Shown here: positions 7,251-9,877 of the stretch, one piece after another | Numbering within the stretch: position 1 is the first letter of the stretch | Layout: every line of letters begins with the position of its first letter | From: an uncultured Bacteroidia bacterium | GTDB taxonomy: Bacteria; Bacteroidota; Bacteroidia; Bacteroidales; UBA932 | Assembly (NCBI GenBank): GCA_902766985.1 | Contig: CACXFP010000025.1 | Coordinates: forward strand, 1-9,877 | DNA length: 9,877 nucleotides | Direction of reading: 5' to 3' | Notes under the pieces: model-generated | The model's input: the letters and a program-made list of their open reading frames with translations, nothing else | Database searches by the model: none | What the model was told of the DNA's origin: nothing | Translations under genes and position numbers: made by a program

Positions 7251-7280
7251 TTTGTTCTAAATCGTGGATTAAAAGATTTG
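7251..7280 (+). promoter_or_regulatory. Candidate promoter of the DUF47 gene
   Basis: TTTG at 7251-7254 is followed after 18 bases by AAGATTTG (7273-7280), one mismatch from TAnnTTTG; the usual spacing is 19-21. Transcripts would start near 7285 and begin with the pyrimidine tract at 7286-7304. A second, poorer candidate is TATATTCG at 7340-7347, which would skip the tract and the micro-ORF. The elements overlap the region where the divergent lipoprotein promoter needs its -33 contacts. Confidence 0.35.
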
Positions 7281-7287
7281 TAATGCC

Positions 7288-7304
7288 TTTTTTTTTCTTT
7301 TTTT
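7288..7304. repeat. T9-C-T7 homopolymer tract
   Basis: Nine T (7288-7296), one C and seven T (7298-7304) lie in the divergent intergenic region between the lipoprotein gene and the DUF47 gene, outside both assigned coding regions. Such tracts are prone to slippage in length. Here a change would alter promoter or leader spacing rather than a reading frame. It could also be a UP-element-like curve or a U-rich mRNA leader. Confidence 0.8.
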
Positions 7305-7325
7305 ATGGTTCCTGTGGTGGAATTC

Positions 7326-7370
7326 ATGAAAAAAGAAGTTATATTCGCCGGCGAAAAATTATTCTTATGA
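7326..7370 (+). CDS. Possible 14-codon leader ORF overlapping the DUF47 start
   Basis: ATG at 7326-7328 opens a short frame encoding MKKEVIFAGEKLFL. Its TGA (7368-7370) overlaps the ATG of the DUF47 gene (7367-7369) as ATGA, the classic arrangement for translational coupling. The peptide is Lys-rich with no recognisable attenuator run of one amino acid. Chance is quite possible at this length. It exists on the mRNA only if transcription starts upstream of 7326. Confidence 0.25.
   Translation: MKKEVIFAGEKLFL
7344..7355. promoter_or_regulatory. 12-base perfect palindrome before the DUF47 gene
   Basis: TTCGCCGGCGAA is its own reverse complement and ends 11 bases before the ATG at 7367. Its G+C-rich core stands out in an A+T-rich spacer. 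It could be an operator for a dimeric regulator, or a small hairpin over the translation start. No known regulator site is recognised. Confidence 0.35.
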
Positions 7371-8029
7371 ACAGTTTCAGGAGGATAAGGGGTCTCCTTT
7401 TCGGCGTCCGTTCCGGTTTCTCGCCGGTGTTTCCCCGTCAGGCAGAGTTTCTCAGGATAGCTTCCCGGGAACTCCTGACGATGATGGAATCACTGGATGT
7501 CGCGGAGTGGACAAAGGCCGAGAAGGACATCAAGTCTCTTGAGGTTCAGGGGGATGCCCTGCTGGCCGAATACAACAGGGAGTTATCCGGGAAGATCGTC
7601 GTAGTAGTCAACAGAATTGATCTTCAGGCGCTTGCAATGGCATTGGATGACTGCCTTGACGTGGTCAAGGATTGTGCGAAGGCCATCCTGATCTACCAGC
7701 CCGAAAAGATTGACCAGCAGCTTAAAGACATGGCCCAGCTCATCTGCTCCCAGGCGGATGCCCTGAAACAGATGGTGTCGCTGATGGAAGACATGAGGGC
7801 CAACTATTCTGCCATTGATCTCCAGTGTGACAGGGTTACCGAACTCGAGCATGCCGCCGATGACGCGTATGAAGATTATATCGGATATATCTTCAGCGGA
7901 GAGGACAATGTGAAGGAACTTATCAAGTATAAGAACCTTGCAGAAGTCCTTGAATCCGCTACAGACTGTGCCAAGGCAGTCTCCGATACAGTTCGCCGCA
8001 TCCTTATTTCATATATAGCGGATAAATAA
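7367..8029 (+). CDS. DUF47 / PhoU-like protein
   Basis: This is a cytoplasmic all-alpha protein of the DUF47 family, relatives of PhoU that usually accompany a PiT-type low-affinity phosphate transporter and are thought to regulate it. The ATG at 7367 gives 220 residues, near the family's usual length of about 205-220; the upstream in-frame extension with a run of Phe from the T-tract is rejected. The two PhoU-type halves show acidic patches placed like metal sites: Glu59 and Asp63; Asp94, 95 and 98; Glu161 with Asp165/166; Glu193, Glu196 and Asp200. The segment VNRIDLQALAMALDD (81-95) corresponds to the conserved 'P-x-D-R-x-D-I' loop region of the family. No pit gene is next to it: it is flanked by oppositely oriented genes and terminated at 8048-8082. 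Family call is good; function in phosphate control is inference. Confidence 0.85.
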   Translation: MNSFRRIRGLLFGVRSGFSPVFPRQAEFLRIASRELLTMMESLDVAEWTKAEKDIKSLEVQGDALLAEYNRELSGKIVVVVNRIDLQALAMALDDCLDVVKDCAKAILIYQPEKIDQQLKDMAQLICSQADALKQMVSLMEDMRANYSAIDLQCDRVTELEHAADDAYEDYIGYIFSGEDNVKELIKYKNLAEVLESATDCAKAVSDTVRRILISYIADK

Positions 8030-8047
8030 TCAAATTAAACAAGTGCT

Positions 8048-8082
8048 AAAAAAAACCGGTCGGAGGATATCCGGCCGGTTTT
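8048..8082. terminator. Bidirectional Rho-independent terminator
   Basis: AAAACCGG-T-CGGA (8052-8064) pairs with TCCG-G-CCGGTTTT (8070-8082), a 13-pair stem with one G-T pair and a 5-base loop. A run of eight A at 8048-8055 gives a strong T-run on the minus strand for the nqr operon, and TTTT at 8079-8082 serves the DUF47 gene on the plus strand. It sits 18 bases after the DUF47 stop and 17 bases after the nqrF stop. Confidence 0.88.
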
Positions 8083-8099
8083 CCGTGTATGTGCATCGA

Positions 8100-9371
8100 C
8101 TAACCGAAATTGTCGAAATGAAGGTTGGTCTCGAGATTGACTCCGAGGGAATCGAGAAGGTCTTCGACGGTCTTGACGAGCATCGGAGGTCCGCACATGA
8201 AGTACTGGATGTCTTCCGGAGCTTCATGCTCGTTGAGGTAAAGCCTTCCCATCTCAGGTGCCACGAATCCTGCGCTGTACTTGACCCCGGCTTCATCGGC
8301 TGCGGGATCGGGACGGTCCAGTGTAAGGTAGAACTTGAAGTTGGGGAAGTCTTTCTCGATGGCCCAGTAGTCTTCAAGATAGAAGGCCTCGGAGAGGCTG
8401 CGTGCACCGTAGAAGAACGAAACCTTGCGGGTGGTATGCTCCGTGCGGAACAGATGCATGATGTGGCTGCGGAGAGGAGCCATACCGGCGCCGCCGCCCA
8501 CGAAGATATACTCGGTCTGCTCGGGTTCGTTCTCCGGAAGCAGGAAATCTCCGAAAGGTCCGGAAATGTTCACGATGTCTCCGGGGTGGCGGGTATAGAC
8601 ATATGAAGAAGCTATACCGGGATTGACGGGGAGGAGCTTGTTGCTGCCCTTAGGAGCGTTCCTGTCGAAAGGAGGCGTCGCAATCCTGACATTGAGTTTG
8701 ATGATGTCTCCCTCTTCAGGATATGAAGCCATTGAATAGGCGCGGACGGTGTTCTCGGGGTTGACGCACTTCAGGTCAAAGAAATTGTAGCGCTCCCAGG
8801 TCGCCTTGTACTCGGGATCCACGTCGATGTCCTTGTAGTCGAATACGCCCTTGGGGATGTCGATCTGGATATACTGGCCGGAACGGTATTTAAGATGCTT
8901 TCCGGCAGGAAGCTTGACGGTGAATTCCTTGATGAAGGAAGCCACGTTGTGGTTGCTGATAACTTCGCACTCGAGTTTCTGGACATCCAGGACGGATTCC
9001 GGAACCGCGAGCTTGAGGTTGTCCTTGACCTTTACCTGGCAGGCCAGCCTCCAGCCTTCCTTGATCTGCTTGCGGGAGAAGAAACCGGTCTCGGTAGGGA
9101 GGATCGTGCCGCCTCCGTCAAGTACGCGCAGTTTGCACTGGCCGCAGTTGGCCTTTCCGCCGCAGGCGGAGGGAAGGAAGATTCCCTTGTCGGCGAGGGT
9201 GTGCATGACGTCGCTTCCCATGGGGACGTCAAGGACCTTGGAACCGTTGTTGATGTCTATCGAGACGCTTCCGGAAGGGGTGAGCTTAGCCTTGATGAAG
9301 AGAAGAAGGATCACAAGGATGAGGGTTACGGCGAAAATCGTTGCGGCCGCACCAAGAATCGTGTTGAACAT
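8100..9371 (-). CDS. nqrF: Na(+)-translocating NADH-quinone reductase subunit F
   Basis: NqrF is the NADH-oxidising entry subunit of the sodium pump Na+-NQR in the inner membrane; it passes electrons from NADH through FAD and a 2Fe-2S cluster into the complex. The 423 residues start with one transmembrane helix (about 5-27). A plant-type ferredoxin domain follows, with cluster ligands Cys70, Cys76, Cys79 and Cys111 (C-x5-C-x2-C-x31-C). The ferredoxin-reductase domain has the FAD motif RAYSMAS (210-216), the NADH-binding GGGAGMAPLRS (292-302), CGPP with Cys393, and the typical aromatic C-terminus FDNFG. All key residues are present. The start at 9371 is backed by a strong ribosome-binding site. 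It is the last gene of the nqr operon, 16 bases after nqrE, and ends at the terminator at 8048-8082. Confidence 0.97.
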   Translation of the reverse strand: MFNTILGAAATIFAVTLILVILLLFIKAKLTPSGSVSIDINNGSKVLDVPMGSDVMHTLADKGIFLPSACGGKANCGQCKLRVLDGGGTILPTETGFFSRKQIKEGWRLACQVKVKDNLKLAVPESVLDVQKLECEVISNHNVASFIKEFTVKLPAGKHLKYRSGQYIQIDIPKGVFDYKDIDVDPEYKATWERYNFFDLKCVNPENTVRAYSMASYPEEGDIIKLNVRIATPPFDRNAPKGSNKLLPVNPGIASSYVYTRHPGDIVNISGPFGDFLLPENEPEQTEYIFVGGGAGMAPLRSHIMHLFRTEHTTRKVSFFYGARSLSEAFYLEDYWAIEKDFPNFKFYLTLDRPDPAADEAGVKYSAGFVAPEMGRLYLNEHEAPEDIQYFMCGPPMLVKTVEDLLDSLGVNLETNLHFDNFG

Positions 9372-9378
9372 AGTCTAG

Positions 9379-9385
9379 CCTCCTT
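9379..9385 (-). promoter_or_regulatory. Strong Shine-Dalgarno sequence of nqrF
   Basis: On the minus strand AAGGAGG ends 7 bases before the nqrF ATG and fixes that start. It is noteworthy because Bacteroidota genes mostly lack clear Shine-Dalgarno motifs; none of the other starts in this window shows an obvious one. Confidence 0.75.
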
Positions 9386-9387
9386 CT

Positions 9388-9877
9388 TTAAAGTGAAATA
9401 CCCATGAAAGTCATGAACGCGATGGCCATGAGACCTACGGTTATGAACGTGATGCCGATGCCCCTGAGTGCGGGAGGTACGTTGGCGTAAGCCATCTTCT
9501 CGCGGAGGGCCGCAAGGGCCACGATTGCGAGGAACCAGCCGATGCCGGAACCGAGCGCATAAACGGTAGCTTCACCGCATGAAGCGAAATCCCTCTGCTG
9601 CATGAACAGGGAACCGCCGAGGATGGCGCAGTTCACGGCGATCAGGGGAAGATATATTCCAAGGGCGGAATAGAGCGCGGGAGCGAATTTCTCGACAACC
9701 ATTTCCACGATCTGCGTAAATGCTGCGATGACGGCAATGAAGATGATGAAGCTCAGGAAGCTGAGGTCGACCCCTTCGATGAGGGCGTCGGGGGCGAGGA
9801 CGAACTTGTTGAGCAGGTAGTTGATCGGCAGCGTGCAGCAGAGCACGAAAATCACAGCGACACCGAGTCCTGCAGCC
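9388..9877 (-). CDS. nqrE: Na(+)-translocating NADH-quinone reductase subunit E (5' end cut off)
   Basis: NqrE is one of the integral membrane subunits of Na+-NQR, paired with NqrD and homologous to RnfA/RnfE; the pair spans the membrane and holds a shared iron centre. The visible 162 codons continue to the window edge in frame, starting AAGLGVAV. By comparison with the ~198-residue Vibrio protein, roughly 38 N-terminal residues lie outside, so the GTG at 9855 is internal and not the start. Family hallmarks are clear: [47 protein letters not shown] with its conserved Cys, [19 protein letters not shown] and [18 protein letters not shown]. About five hydrophobic helices remain. The gene is followed after 16 bases by nqrF. 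Upstream nqrABCD are expected beyond the edge. Confidence 0.96.
   Translation of the reverse strand, partial: AAGLGVAVIFVLCCTLPINYLLNKFVLAPDALIEGVDLSFLSFIIFIAVIAAFTQIVEMVVEKFAPALYSALGIYLPLIAVNCAILGGSLFMQQRDFASCGEATVYALGSGIGWFLAIVALAALREKMAYANVPPALRGIGITFITVGLMAIAFMTFMGISL

Noticed and set aside
7196..7327. Longer N-terminus of the fimbrillin-like lipoprotein starting at 7327
   Set aside because: It would place 95 residues before the lipobox Cys and run through the -7 box at 7235-7242; ATGs at 7195-7216 fit a lipoprotein signal better.
7283..7366. Longer N-terminus of the DUF47 protein starting MPFFFFF at 7283
   Set aside because: The Phe run is only the T-tract translated; the ATG at 7367 gives a normal family length and N-terminus.
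8043..9407. Several plus-strand frames (8043-8606, 8851-9378, 8895-9407) opposite nqrF
   Set aside because: All lie antisense to nqrF, whose motifs are complete, and the first runs through the terminator stem at 8052-8082.
1..9877. CRISPR arrays, tRNAs, insertion sequences, integrase/attachment sites, phage genes
   Set aside because: No spaced direct repeats, transposase or integrase motifs, or tRNA-like cloverleaf segments were seen on either strand.

Overview
The window reads as chromosomal DNA of a Bacteroidota member, most likely of the order Bacteroidales. Four things point there: a large lipoprotein of the fimbrillin/FimB-Mfa2 type (DUF4906-like), two perfect Bacteroidota -7 boxes (TAnnTTTG) in one divergent intergenic region, a UvrA of the type seen in that phylum, and a sodium-pumping NADH:quinone reductase (NQR) operon. 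Base composition looks moderate, around half G+C by eye. I cannot assign genus or species. There is no tRNA, rRNA, CRISPR array, transposase, integrase or phage gene.

Layout. (1) 1-103: the last 33 codons of an unidentified plus-strand gene. Its stop codon runs into two small palindromic repeats (103-156) and then a hairpin terminator (159-195) that ends the minus-strand unit to the right. (2) 205-2291, minus strand, read right to left: a small secreted cysteine-containing protein of unknown function, a YrbG-type calcium/sodium antiporter, a 145-residue membrane protein coupled to it (2-base gap), and a dubious 89-residue frame that overlaps the previous stop and starts with TTG. (3) 2292-2393: a divergent promoter region. 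(4) 2394-5228, plus: complete uvrA. (5) 5234-7195, minus: a lipoprotein built from two tandem fimbrillin-like modules, converging on uvrA with only 5 bases between them. (6) 7196-7366: a divergent region with overlapping promoter candidates, a T9-C-T7 tract, a 14-codon micro-ORF and a 12-base perfect palindrome. (7) 7367-8029, plus: a DUF47/PhoU-like protein without an adjacent phosphate transporter. (8) 8048-8082: a bidirectional terminator. (9) 8100-9877, minus: nqrF preceded by nqrE (nqrE cut by the window edge), the end of the nqr operon.

How the genes relate. NqrE and NqrF belong to the enzyme that builds the sodium gradient. The antiporter uses a sodium gradient to move calcium, so the two are physiologically compatible, but they lie in different transcription units. 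UvrA is nucleotide excision repair. The fimbrillin-like lipoprotein is a surface protein standing alone, without the usual fimbrial gene neighbours. The window is mostly ordinary housekeeping and surface-protein DNA. I found no convincing undescribed multi-gene system. The most interesting items are the two-module orphan lipoprotein, the leader architecture in front of the DUF47 gene, the small secreted protein with a promoter abutting its start codon, the possible gene remnant at 205-474, and the composite palindromic repeat at 103-156.
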